A stretch of 64,000 bases of DNA from Cordia subcordata (lineage: Eukaryota; Streptophyta; Magnoliopsida; Boraginales; Cordiaceae), in the NCBI GenBank assembly GCA_028554755.1, contig JAPTOF010000016.1, forward strand, positions 9,399,001 to 9,463,000, given 5' to 3'. This document shows positions 49,279 to 62,205 of this stretch, piece by piece. The first letter of the stretch is position 1, and each line of letters begins with the position of its first letter. Made by a program: the position numbers and the translations under genes. Under the pieces are notes generated by a model. That model saw only the letters and a program-made list of their open reading frames with translations, was not told the origin of the DNA and did not search any database.

Positions 49279-49786
49279 TGTTAGACTTTAATTAGAACTA
49301 ATAACATACATAGAAGCACTGCTATAATAAATTAAATTAATAATATTTGAAGCATACCTTGATTCGAAGCCATTAAAACTTTTCTTACGATAATCCTGTG
49401 GTAAAACTGCAGCAGCATGTTTTGGTAGGTACACCTGGACTTAGGGCTCCTTTTTCCTTTCCAACTTCTGTATGCAGACTATCAATAGGGCAAGTCAATC
49501 CTAATAATCTATTTATAGAGTACCAGTACTCTTGATGCGAGAGAAGGCTTGGCCTTAAAAACTTTATTGGCCCCCCCCATCAAGGTGCCCTAACACTTTA
49601 AGCAAGCTTTACACTTTACATATTATACCACTAAAACAATAATATTCACAAGACAAACCTAAGCCCAACTAGAATGGATCACAATTAAATAATACTTTGG
49701 GCTTTACTGGTCAACCTCAACCCGTTTTTCAAAAACATAAATATCTCAATTCATGTAGCCTACAATTTTAATAAAAAATTCTAACA
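49279..49786 (-). mobile_element. LTR of a minus-strand element with a non-coding interior
   Basis: On the minus strand it starts TGTTAGAATTTTTTATT (49786) and ends TAATTAAAGTCTAACA (49279), giving 7-bp inverted termini TGTTAGA/TCTAACA. A polypurine tract GCCCAAGTAGGAGAC (49801-49787) precedes it, so this is a 3' LTR whose interior lies to the right. A TATA-like CTATAAATAGA is at 49519-49509 on the minus strand. No second copy was found within the window. Confidence 0.7.
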
Positions 49787-51728
49787 GTCTCCTACTTGGG
49801 CAATATTGATTGGTTTTATATTAAAAAAAGTTATGTTTCACAAAAAGACTCTTAGGTTGAACATAACTTTAATGGCCAAATAAAAAAATATCTCAATACA
49901 TAATTTGGTCCAACAAGGACATTCATGTCGAAGCATAGCAGTCATTATACCATTTATTGGCATAGGACTTCTATAATAACAAATACTAATGCCTCATCCA
50001 CATGGATTCCATAGTGTGATAAATTTTAATGTGGTATTTGGCATATGTGATCCAACTACAATGATGAACATGCCAATTTCCACAATTGGCCACTTTATGG
50101 TTATAACGACCCTTACGGGATGAGATCTCCTTTATGTTTCCAAAGAAACTCTGAAACTTTAACAGGCACAAATCTCCTTTAATGCTTCTAAACTGAAGCC
50201 ACTTCATTAATGAAGCCTTTAACTGTATATCTCGGGATATGAAACTTAGGCCTACATGAGTTCACATGAACTTGATCTGCATACTTGCAAATAATGATCA
50301 CTAACTGGATTTAGTAGGAACAAAAGAAATACTGTAAATCACTAAAAGAATCACTACATATATATAGTTTATTCTTTCAATTTACAATACCCCAATGAAG
50401 CATTTGCCAAGCTTCATAGGAAGTTCCCAAAGGTATACGGAAAACACCATATCCTATATACTTTAATCTGAGCATATAACTTGTTACACTTGCACAAATC
50501 TATGCCAAGCATAAAATGAGACTTTATATACTTTTATGGAAATACCTTTATAAATCATTCCTTTATGTGACATCAATATTCAATGCAAGCAAGCACAAAA
50601 CAACAATATCATTGAAACACAATCAATGCCAAAATCTTAGATTAGAAACTTTACTGTGCAAGCTAGAAATTTTAAAACCACTAGATATAAAGGTAACAAC
50701 CATATCCAACACTCTCATACAAGCAAATACTTCTCCAATTAATCAAGTACATCAAACAATAGGTATCTATATGCTTAATAAAACCTTTTAGTTAGTGGCA
50801 TAACAACCCTTAAAGAGCCATTCTAATCAAATTCATAAACTTTAAAATTGTTGGATTTTGCTGACTTGAATTTTTGTATATTTTGTTGATATTAATGAAA
50901 TTTTCTTACTTATTTAGCAAAAAAAAAAATTGTTGGATTTTCAACTTATGTAGAAGAGGAACTTTAGTGAATGCTATATATGAATATCTCAAATTTAACA
51001 GAATCTCATAGACCAATTTCTTTCAAAACATTATAGTAATTTTATAAACCTTCAATCTTTATTTGCTTGACTTTAGGAGGCAATAAACTTCACACTAGTT
51101 TGTCTCAAATACTTAACTAAGATATATGCACCATTCTTATTCTAAAACTGCAATATATGTTCTAAGCATGAAACCAAAAACACGCTCACACGTGAAGGCA
51201 CATAATCATATGAAGAACAATAATCTTACTGACCTTCATATTCAATTAATTCACTTTATGTTTTATTTCTTGAAACTTGTATGTCAAAATTAAAAACCTT
51301 CATATTATAAGAACTGTAGTTATCTTTTTTTAGAGTGTTTAAAATTGAAATGATGCACAATTAAAATAGATCATTAACCTATAATAATTTATTATGAAAA
51401 GGTTCTACAATAATAACACCTTCACTAAATTTAAATAATATGGCAACTCTATTTATTGACTATCAAATACACAACAACTTACTTTAAATAGTCAATATAT
51501 AAGATATGATTCAAGCCTTATCTTTCTTTCATATTTTGGAAGTATTCACTAAAAATATAAAACTCAAAATTGCTAATTTAAAATTTAAAATAGCCTTTAC
51601 ACTAAGATACTTCACATACTTTAGAAATACATCCATGTTTGTATTCATTAGAATTATTTTCCATAACAAAAAGTGTACATGAAGCCAATACATCTTTTCC
51701 ATTCCATGCAAGTATCAGTATAAATTAT
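49787..51728 (-). other. AT-rich interior next to the 49279-49786 LTR, left part
   Basis: No gag, protease, polymerase or integrase motif was recognised on either strand. Apart from a retroposed tail at 50860-50925, it appears to be the non-coding interior of a large retrotransposon derivative (LARD-like). That label is an inference from the LTR and polypurine tract alone. Confidence 0.45.
50860..50925 (+). mobile_element. 5'-truncated LINE or SINE tail with poly(A) and target duplication
   Basis: About 66 bp ending TTTAGC plus an A run, flanked by direct repeats AAAATTGTTGGATTTT (50844-50859 and 50926-50941; the leading As overlap the tail). The insert contains ATTAATGAAATTTTCTTACT, like plant LINE 3' ends. 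Confidence 0.75.
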
Positions 51729-51961
51729 TGAAGATATTTCGTGATTATGCAAGATATTTTATTATATCTTACCTTCTCTGTACAAGATAAATCAATTAAG
51801 GCATGATATACGCAATTAGCATTGATTGTAATCAGTTTGTTTTTGGTAGTTGGGCTCCTATAAAAGAAGACCACATGTGTTCATGTAATTTGTTTAGAAA
51901 AGTACATAATACACAAGATTCTTTGTAGCTCTCTTCGCTTTCTGAATCATATTTCTTGACA
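51729..51961 (+). repeat. 5' LTR of copia element 2 (233 bp)
   Basis: TGAAGATATTTCGTGATTAT through TATTTCTTGACA. It recurs at 56746-56988 and is directly followed by a primer-binding site. CTATAAAAGAAGA near 51868 is a TATA-like box. Confidence 0.92.
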
Positions 51962-51977
51962 TGGTATCAGAGCTACC
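51962..51977 (+). other. primer-binding site of copia element 2
   Basis: TGGTATCAGAGCTACC starts at the first base after the LTR. The first twelve bases match the usual initiator-methionine tRNA site of Ty1/copia elements. Confidence 0.92.
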
Positions 51978-52639
51978 ATCTTGGTAGCATGTGCCACTGT
52001 CATTATCCTCTGAATCCATATCCATACAATTTCAGAAATCAAAACTTTTCTCACAATCATCATGTCTTTCTTTCCATAATAAATTCGTTCTATTTTTATT
52101 ATTTTGAAAAACTTTTGAACATCAAAAAGCTACACACACCACACCATCATAAAGTACTCATCGAGACGATTCCAATGATATAAAATTCATCAAAATCGGA
52201 GTTACGATGAGCCCACACATGCCAGTCAAAAGTGAGCACTTGTTTTGTTGACTTTCTCTATTTTTTCTCAGCCAAACAAGGTACCACATTATTAGAATTG
52301 TCAATGACATGTCAGTGACACGTCATCGCCACATTAGTAACCAGGGACCCAAGTGCGCCACGTCACTGCCATGTGTCACTATGTCAGCACCCTTGCACAG
52401 TCAGTATTTATTTATCATTTTGCTTTTATTTTAATTTATATTATTTTTGCAACTAAAAAAAAGGGTGAAAAAAAAAGAAAGAAAAAATATGAAAAAAAGG
52501 AAAGAGAGAAAAAAGAGGGACCCTGCTTAAGGTTTTTCAGCATTCTGGATTCATTTTTTCATTCTTTTTTTCTTATTCTTAACCAAAATACTAGTTTTTA
52601 CTCATAGATCGCATAGATACCACTCAGCCTGTCAACATT

Positions 52640-55600
52640 ACAATCAATGGAGGAAATTATGTACCCTGGGCTCAAGCCATGACGAGTTTTCTCAAAGGAT
52701 GCAAGTTGTGGCATATTGTGACCGGTGATGTCAAGGAACCAGAAAAGAAGAAGAATAAGTCTGACGATAAGTTTACTGATAGATTGGAAGATTGGTAGTA
52801 AAAATCACAAGATAATCACATGAATTCACAACCCCTCTATTTTATCTACCGGTCTCCAGTTTGAAAGATTTGGCACTTCAAAAGAACTATGGGATTTTCT
52901 TGCTAAAAGATACACTACAGCAGATGGAGCTTATTAGTATCAGTTTGCTACCACTCTTCATCATATGCGAAAAGTCGATGGACAGTCTATCAATAGTTTC
53001 TTATCCTAAATATATGCAGTTTGGGATCAATAAACATCTTTTGAGCCAATTTGGACATGTACTGATGATGTACTAAAAAATTTACCAAATGGAGAGATCA
53101 AAGGCATCTAGTTCAGTTCCTCATGGCACTTCATGATGATTTTGAGCTAGTTCATGCCTCTTTATTACATCGCAATCCATTTTCTACCTTAGAACAGGTC
53201 GTACAAGAGTTGGTGTCTGAGGAAACACGTCTTAAATCTAGATAGTCTGGGTCTTCTAAAGCTGTACTTGCCACATCCTCCAATGGTTCTCGGCCATACT
53301 AGCAGAAATCGCAAGGGGAATGTAGCCACTGCTCTAAGCATGGACATAGTTTTAGACACTGCCCAGAGAGAATTTGCAAGTTCTACAAGAAGAAAAGCAT
53401 CTGTCACCTTCCAAAAGAATGTTTAGTAATCCAAATAGAACAGTGATAAATACTCCACAAGATAGAACCACTAAACCTATATCCGCATTCCCACTGCGAT
53501 TTGTTGTGCTACTGAAGAGGTTACTTGCTCTCCAATTCCTCCATCCTTATCTATCTCTATGAATGATCTTCAGGATATTCTCAAACAGGTTCTTGCACAG
53601 TCTTCTTCCTCATCCACTACTATTTTTACTATACTCGGTAAGTCCTCTTGGTATTTTGATTTTTCATGCTCAAATCATATGACTGCTGAGTCTTATCACT
53701 TAAAAGATATAACTTCCACCTCCCGTACACCATCAATTTACACCGTTGATGGTACTATTATGTCTATTAACAATATAGGGACTATCAGCACTCCACATGT
53801 CACACTTCCACATACATACTTCATTCCTAATCTCACACTAAATCTTCTCTCTAGGGTCAACTTTGCGATCTTGGTCTTACTGTCACCTTTTCCTTTTCTT
53901 GTTATTCTGTGCATGACCCACAAACATGTCAGACGATTGGGATAGGCTATAAAGTTGGAAGGCTCTTCAAACTGGTTAACTTACATCTTCCTACTTATCT
54001 TCATACTGCAGGCTCTAATACTCACTCATCTACAACCTCACTCCAGATATGGCAATCGTGACTTGGGCATACATCTTTGGGAAAATTGAAAACTCTAGCA
54101 TTTAGTGGTGTTATAGGCAATGTCCCTTTGAATAAATTAGAATGTCTATCGTGTCAATTAAGAAAACAATCTCATTTGCCATTTAATTCTAGTGATTTTG
54201 TTTCCTCTAGTTGTTTTGATCTTGTTTATTCAGATATTTAGGGGCCCTCACCCACTCCCACTATGGGGGGATCTTGTTATTTCGTTATTTTCGTCGATGA
54301 CTACTCTCAGTTTACATGATTATAGCTTATGCATAATCGTTCTGATTTGCTTCGTATCTATACTGAGTTTACCACCACGATTCACACATAGTTTTCCAAA
54401 CATATTAAAGTTCTTCGAACTGATAATGCTATGGTTTACAAAGACTTTAGATTTATTTCCATTCTTCGATAGCATGGAACAATTTCTCATCACTCTTGTC
54501 CTTACACCTCATAACAAAACGGGTGGTCTGAATGAAAACATCAACACATCCTTGATACTACTTGAATATTTCTTGTCTTTGCCTCTTGTCCTCAGCATTT
54601 CTGGGGGGAATCAGCTCTTACTGCTTTCTATGTCATTAATTGTTTACCTTCCATAATTATAGGGGATCTTACACCTCATGAGCATCTCCATGGTAAACCC
54701 CCCAATTATGAAGATCTTCACGTTTTTGGGTGTGCATGCTTTGTTGTTCTTTCTCCACAAGGAAGAACAAAACTTGAGCCTCGTGCTAGATCGTGTTACA
54801 TCTTGGGATATGGGAGAGAGAATAAGAGATATCATTGTTGGGATCCTATCTCTAAAAGACTTCGTGTATCTCGTCTTATAGGTTTTCAAGAAAGTCGCCC
54901 GTTCTCCTCCGTGTCATCCTTTTCCTTTTCTCTACCCACTACCCTTATCCTTTTTTCTGATCCACCTCTGCTGCTTTTCCCAGATAATGACAGTGATGTA
55001 AGCCCAGATTTTGATGCTCCTAACGAAGTTGCACATCCTGAGCCAACTGACTCTGCTAGTGGGTCCACTACTCCTGAGTCAGTCCCCTCTATGGAGTCCA
55101 TCTCTGATCAGTCTTTTCGTCGATCTTTATGAGTAACATATCTACCATCACATCTCCATGATTATAATTGTTTTTTCCACTGTTCTTTCCTTGCATGAAC
55201 CACAAACCTATTATGAAGCTAGTATTGACCCTCTTTGCCAGCAAGTAATGACAGAAAAACTACAGGCCGTAGAGGCCAAGCATACTTGGGATTTAGTAGA
55301 TCTTCCGCCTAGGAAGAATGTCATGGGTTGTAAATGGGTATACAAGATGAAAACTCATTTAGATAGATCCATTGAAAGGTACACGGCTCGATTAGTGGCC
55401 AAAGGATTCACACAAGAATATGGCATTGATTATGAAGAAACTTTTGGACGAGTTGGCCGGCTCAGAATAGTACAAAGTCTTATTGCTGTTGCTGTAGTTC
55501 GTAAGTGGCCCCTATTTCAAATGGATGTAAAGAATGCCTTTCTTAATAGGGATCTCACCGAAGAAGTATATATAGAGCCCCTTCCAGGTTATCCTCACTC

Positions 55601-56730
55601 TCCCCATCAAGTTTATCGATTATGAAAAGCACTTTATGGTCTCAAGCAAGCACTGAGGGCTTGGTTTACCAAATTTAGTACTGTTATTGGTAAACCCGGT
55701 TTCACTCCGAGTGAACATGACTCAGCTTTGTTCATTCGATGCTCAGACTCTGGTATTGTTCTATTATTAATCTATGTGGATGATATTATTATTACAGGCA
55801 GTGATTCTACTGGTATTTTTGAGTTAAAATAGTTCCTTGGCCATAATTTTGAAATGAAAAATTTGAGAAATCTTAGCTATTTTCTGGGAATTGAAGTCTC
55901 CTTTGATATTAAATGCTATTGTCTTACACAAACCAAGTACTTTTCTAATCTTTTAGCTTAAGCAGGTCTCACTGATAGCAAAACTGCATCTACTCTGCTT
56001 GATCCGAATGTTCGACTTACTCCAATGGATGGTGTACCACTTTCAAATGCTACTTTGTATCGACAGTTAGTTGGAAGTCTTATTTATCTCACTGTTACTT
56101 ACCCTAATATCTCTTACACTATTCATTTAGTGAGCCAGTTTATGTCTACTCCTCGGACCATGCAGTACACTGCTGTTCTTCGTATCCTTCCGTATATGAA
56201 GGGTACACTCTTTCATGGCTTGTTTTTTGCTGGTCAGTCGTCTTTAACTATTTGTGGATTTTCTGATGCTGATTGGGCAGATGATCCTACTAATCATCGT
56301 TCTACAACTAGATACTATTTTCTTTTAGGCACATCTCTTATATCTTGAAGGAGTAAAAAGTAGACAATTGTTGCTCATTCTAGTATGAAGCACAATACCG
56401 TGCCATGACTAATGCAACACAAGAGGTCATTTGGCTTTGGTGGTTATTGACTAATATGGGAGTACCACAAGACTCTGCTACTATACTTCATTGTGATAAT
56501 CAGAGCGCTACCCAATTTCGCACAACGATGTCTTTCATGAATGTACATGTCATATTGAATGTGACTGCAATTTCATTCAGCAACATGTTGCTAGTGGTAC
56601 TACTAGTTTACAGTGTACTCCTTCCATTGACCAGCTTGTTGATATCTTCACCAAAGCTCATCCTTCAGCACGGTACATGCACTTGGTTAACAAGCTCAAG
56701 CTAGTGTCCTTTACACCACCTTGAGTTTAA
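52640..56730 (+). pseudogene. copia element 2 gag-pol, multiply broken
   Basis: Gag near 52645-53060 has GGNYVPWAQAMTSFLKG and ERFGTSKELWDFLAKRYT across frames. The protease region at 53559-53945 reads WYFDFSCSNHMT where active enzymes have W(Y/H)FDSG, so the catalytic Asp-Ser-Gly has decayed. Integrase pieces follow (FVDDYSQF near 54290, FWGESALTAFYVIN near 54600, FGCACFV near 54730). Reverse transcriptase (55158-55850) has GCKWVYKMK, FQMDVKNAFLN and YVDDIIITG. RNase H-side sequence (56025-56400) has YRQLVGSLIYL and FSDADWADD. Stops and frameshifts occur in every domain. The gene ends before a polypurine tract, GAGGGGAGGGGGTAT (56731-56745). Confidence 0.9.
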
Positions 56731-56745
56731 GAGGGGAGGGGGTAT

Positions 56746-56988
56746 TGAACATATTTCGTGATTATGCGAGATATTTTATTATATTTTACCTTTTTTGTAT
56801 AGGGTATTTCAATTAGGGTGTGATATATGCAATTAGCATTAATTGTAATTGATTGCAATTAGTTTATTTTTGGTAGTTAGGCTTCTATAAATGAAGACCG
56901 TAGATGTACAAGTAATTCATTCAAAAAAATACATAATACACAAGCTTCTCTATAGCTTTCTTCACTTTCTAAATCATGTTTCTCGACA
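56746..56988 (+). repeat. 3' LTR of copia element 2 (243 bp)
   Basis: TGAACATATTTCGTG through TGTTTCTCGACA, matching 51729-51961 with scattered differences and small indels. Flanks are AAATTAT before the 5' LTR and AAATTAA after the 3' LTR. The shared AAATTA hints at a target duplication, but its register does not fit canonical TG/CA ends exactly. Confidence 0.9.
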
Positions 56989-59900
56989 AAATTAAGGTTT
57001 GACTGGCTTTAAGGCAACATGTAATAGTCATGATTTATCACTTCAGTACAATCATACATAGATGTATAAAAGTCAAAATTGTAGAAGCAAAGAATCATAA
57101 TTGTACCCAAACTACCTTATTCGCAAGTAATGTGGAATAATCACAACCTTGAATCTCAACTCAAACTTTATTATTAGATACAAAATAATGCAAACGTCAT
57201 GAAATCTACCACTTGAATTGCTAATTAAGGAAAACTTCCCACTTTTGAGAGCAATAAATCACATAAACACTCTTAAGATTTATGTGACATTAATATATTA
57301 GAGTCTCACACAAGTGAATAATAAAACTGATTTCATAGAAATCTAACACCTTCAGGCATGAAGATTAATTATTACATAATAATTTTGACATCCTTGCCAT
57401 TACCTTGTGCTTCTGCAGAAGTTAAAGCTCAGAATTGCCTCCTTTGTGAAAATAATGTGAACTAAAACTTTAAGAGATAAACTATTTCAAAATATTTCTT
57501 AGACAAATTTACGAACCATGATAGATAACCCACTTTGCCAAAATTTCCAAAAAATAGTTTAATTTAATTGGAATAAAAGATATCATAGAATCCTTATTAA
57601 GTCTTCTAAACCTTAATTGATGAATTACGAAGACATCAAATAGGACAACTTTAAAACTTCATATAAAATACATTTACTTTATACGTGGAGTGCCTCCAAG
57701 TAAACTAGAAAAGTATCATGTGTGCATTAATTTAACTAAACAAAAGTTATCCCAAATATTCAGTTTTAATGTTAGGGAGCATAGTCCGATTAAATTTCAC
57801 TTAATCACTATAAAAGTCAAACTTATGCAACATTTGCAGGTAAGTAGAACAATATAATGATGTTGATATATTAAATTTCAAGTAGTAATTTTTAGTGATG
57901 AAAAACTCAAAAATAGCAAGCTCACAAAAAAAATAATTTGCTATCTTTTAAATTATTCTACCATGAATTGACAGGTCATATAAATTAATTTCTATTCTTG
58001 AAAAATAATTGCTATACTTTATAGTAAATAAATGATCATTGAAATCCACACAAAATAGAGATTAAATAAATTTAATAAACTTTATATTTTTCATAGGGAA
58101 AAACTCCATAATTCCATAAATAGAATTAGATAATATCTTGATACATGCTATAAAGAAAATCAAAAACACTTTCAACATGAATAGAATATCACTTGACTTT
58201 ATATACTTTATCATCTCAATTTCTTTAATAATTTGGAGGAATTCATACCAAATTATAAATAAATAAAAGAAAAACTTAATTAAAACTTCAAATAGTGCAA
58301 AACAAAAAAGGATAAAAATAATTATCGCCAGACAAGATCTAAGCAAATTGACCATTCAAGGAATGTTGCTAATTGTAATATTAATATAACATTACAACAT
58401 AACTAATATCTATAATAAACCATAACAACAACATCCTCATATGGGTTCAAAGTATGTCACTTCATATTCCCCTCGAGCAGAATATACAACATACGATATG
58501 AACCTCCCACTCAAGTGAAACAGTGAGACAACCTTAAACTGATCTATTGCTTTCGAGCAAATAAATCCATTTAAAGTCAAGAGAATAGGCACTTTCACAT
58601 TCCCACTTCTCTTAAATTAATTAATATATACAAGTACCCCCTTCAGGCAGGTACTTGAATATACTAATCTAAAGAAGCATACATCCCAGAGTCCTTATTA
58701 AATAATTTATGAATTAATATAGAGGTCTGCTTCGGTGCAACCATCCATATCAATTATCAATTACTTGGCTAGGACAGAATCACCTCTTTGTCACTATGCA
58801 AATAAAAAAGATAAACTAAATAACCACAATAATGTGAGATTTACATTGGAGTTATGCTCAAAATGTATATTGGAACTCTTATTAATGCACCATTTTTCAT
58901 AAAATATATATGGTTTAGTGCCATATGCAAAATTATATTCTTGATTTTGAACATCGTAAACATAATTGACTGACAATGAACTTACTTTTCAACATATTTA
59001 TGTGCGCAAATTCCGTAAAGATCCGGGAATCAGTTCACTTGATCACTCTAAATATTGCATATGTAATACGATAGGAAAAACCATCATAAGGTAATATAAA
59101 TATTTACTAGCATCATTGCAGCATAAAGAGCAGGTCATTTGAGAGATAACCAAATGTTCAATCACAACTATAAGCCCAAAATTCAGCAAAAGATAATGTC
59201 ATCTCTCGCTATAATTAGAAGCCCATTACTGGAAAGGGATAATGTCAATCATAAGCTTTTATTATTCATTGGCAATTCAATGTAAAAAGTTAGCCAGATT
59301 CTTTACTTAAAAACAAGGTATCTATATTTTCAAAAACTTATGTTGGCACAAGGCATGAAAAAGGGGATCAATTAGATGACATTCCATGGGTAGAGATACT
59401 ATACATGAACTTGGCTCATATCTAAAATGTCCCTAATGACAAAATAAAAACCAAGACCCACATCACGAATAGAATTTCACACTTGTGAAACTTCCTTGCA
59501 CTGACTTGTACTTTCCATCCTTAACCAAGTTTAACAATGGGTACGTAAGATAACAATACTTCGTTATATTAATTATAAATATATTGTTATTTAGGTTATT
59601 ATAGAGAACTTAATGAATGTGTTTTCTCAAGTTCCACATTCACTTAAGATTCCCAATTGTATAACTCAAGTCCACAAACATGCAATTAATACACTATCAT
59701 CATTATAATAAATTTCCATCCATGTTCTCGGAACAAGTTCTAGTAGCTAGCATAATTAAGACCCAAACTTAGCATGCAAATTTAGTTAATAGAATTTTGA
59801 AAAGTGAACTTTAGAGTGAAAACTATCAAAGTCACCTTTTAATAATCCTATGATCAAAATCTGCTTATGTATAACACCAGCATACATTAAGCATGTAAAT

Positions 59901-60480
59901 TTCAAAGGTTATTGAATTGTGAAAAAGACAACTAAAACCTTAGCAATAAAATGGTACTGCCAATATGAGGGTGCCAAATAAAATCAGTATACTAGAAGCT
60001 TGACTATATATCAAGAAAAAGGTAATGTAAAATATCAATGTTAAGTCATCCTCACTTGAGGTGGTAACTGAAACAAATTCATGAAATTCCACAAAGGGTC
60101 ACCCAAGTCAACAAAACAAATGGAATATTTTTTCCTTTTTTTTAACATTAAAAGACATTAATTAATATGTATAGAAGGAAGCCAAGTAATATCCTTTTGT
60201 AGTTTAGAGTTGTCCAGGCCACCTTCACTAAGATTTCCTTGTAGAAAATAAATATAATTGTTTCCAATAAAATAAAGACCATTCAGAATTAAGTATAATT
60301 AACATTGGATGCAAAAGAATTGACCATCCAATAATGTGCATGTGCATGTTTGCTGGATGCTTAGGCTTTAAACCTTATGCCAAATGTGCAAACGCTTATT
60401 ATTGCCTTTGCAAGCACACTTTCATGAATCATCATAATAACTATTTTAAGTATAATAGATATTAAAGCTGCATATACATG
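56989..60480. other. AT-rich region without recognised genes
   Basis: About 3.5 kb, probably the continuation of the non-coding interior on the left of copia element 2. Only short chance ORFs are present (the longest, 97 aa at 58355-58062, is hydrophobic and Ile/Phe-rich). No LTR matching 49279-49786 was found here. Confidence 0.45.
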
Positions 60481-60630
60481 CAAAACGGATTTTTTTTACA
60501 AATAACACAAATTAAATAATAAATTTCAAAAATAGCCTTGTTTTTGGCTGGGTTTCAAAAATAGCACTTTTGGTTTTTCAATAAACGAAATCGGGTATTC
60601 AAAAAACAAAAACGTGCAAAATTTTACCTC

Positions 60631-60713
60631 ACCATTTTTCGGCTATTCAATAGCCGAAATCGGTTGTTGAAGAGCCGAAACTATATTCGGCTATTGAATA
60701 GCCGAAAAATGGT
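60631..60713. repeat. nested palindrome array in the MULE 5' region
   Basis: Two 28-bp arms (60631-60658 and 60686-60713) are perfect inverted repeats of each other, with a 27-nt loop. Each arm is itself nearly palindromic around CGGCTATT(C/G)AATAGCCG. Degenerate copies of the motif follow at about 60768-60790, 60858-60873 and 60879-60898. Such DNA could form hairpins or cruciforms. Confidence 0.93.
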
Positions 60714-61050
60714 GTGGAATATATTCCCCCTAGCAACTTGGCAGATTCTTGGTTTTTGAACAGCAAATTTCGACTATTGAATAGCCGAAAGTTTGTCCCG
60801 TCATTCTTACCTCCCATCAATCAATACGTGACTGACAAAGTAGCAGCCATATTCATTTATTCAATAGCCGAAATCTATATTTCGGATATTCAGCTAACGA
60901 ACTCAGCATCACGAATGGCTATATAAACCCTCTCCTCCTTCCCATTGCTTCCACACATTGCTTCATTTTTTTTTCTTAGCATATCACTAGCAAAAAAAAC
61001 TTGCTTATTTGTAAACCACCCAATATTTGATAGCAAATCCTGAAAATAAT

Positions 61051-62205
61051 ATGAATCCAAATGCAGTAACCGTTATTTTACATTATGGAGGCCAAAAAAT
61101 CAATGGCCCTTTTGGCGTACAGTACGAGACTGCAAAGCCAAAGCACAAAGTCAAAATAACAGAAGAAACGTCGTACGATGAGTTCGTTTACAATGTTTAT
61201 GAGAAGCTCAATTTGCGTTACGGCATGGACAGAGTTGTGTTGCATCACCATTTTCAATCAGCACTCATCAATATTCGTATTTCAGCGTTAGTGCAGTCAG
61301 TTCCGATAAAGAGCTACGGGACATGTACGAGATTACTTGTCATCCCAATTACATGTGCACGGCAGATGTTTATGTGGACGTAGACATAGATGACGTGTAC
61401 ATTCCCTAGACAGTCAGTGGTATTCCTTATGACGAGAGTATCCCCGATCTGAATGAAAATTTTACTGGTTACCAAGATGAAGGCGACGACATGGCGACGA
61501 CCGTGCCGAAGTCTTTCAACTTAAACGCGTCTCCTCGGGAAATAAATAATGTGGTTGGGACATCACATGCCGGAGGCTCGCATGCGATGTTTGACTTAAA
61601 TATGGACACATTTCAATCCGAGCCCGAAGAAGATGACGAGGATGTGGAGTTGAACCAACAAAATGCATGGTACGATGATGATGAATACGATGAATATACA
61701 AACTTTAACATAGAAGGTGGTCTGAGCAGCGGTGGAGTACCTACGGTGGAGGAGTTAGATAATGTTGAGTTACAAACTGCTACGCAGGAGTACTACATGG
61801 ATAGCATGGATATACCAGCAACCAAGCCTGTCTGGATCCCAGATAATAAGAAGCTTGCATTGGGCATGGTTTTTCCTACCAAAAAAGATGTGCAGCAGGC
61901 CGTACAAATGTGCGCAGTCAGCGTACAAAGAGAGTACTCAGTCGACCGGTCCACACCGAGCTTGTACGTCGCTTCTTGCAAGAGTAGCAGGCGCGATAAT
62001 CCATGTAGATGGTACTTGCGTGCCACTAAAAAATTCACGCACTGACAATTCGAGATTACAAAGTACTGTGGGGTACACAACTGCTTAGCTCATAACAGAC
62101 GGTGTGGGCATAGAAATCTTACCGCCGATTTGGTCAGATTTATGGTAAGACATTTTGTAAAACATAAACCTGATATACCGTTAGCAGTATCTCAAAACTC
62201 CTTGA
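61051..62205 (+). pseudogene. MuDR-type MULE transposase N-terminus, broken
   Basis: An ATG at 61051 starts MNPNAVTVILHYGGQ, a typical MULE transposase leader. A frameshift near 61275 and a stop at about 61407 interrupt it. The longest open part, 61491-62045 (184 aa), is acidic and then enters the MuDR DNA-binding domain: FPTKKDVQQAVQMCAV, REYSVDRSTPSLYVASCK and CRWYLRATKKFTH. A TGA at 62043 breaks it, and the homology continues with FEITKYCGVHNCLAHNRR. It ends near 62205, before any catalytic DDE core, so the transposase is truncated. Confidence 0.85.

Noticed and set aside
58062..58355. 97-aa hydrophobic minus-strand ORF
   Set aside because: Ile/Phe/Lys-rich product expected by chance from AT-rich DNA; no family resemblance.
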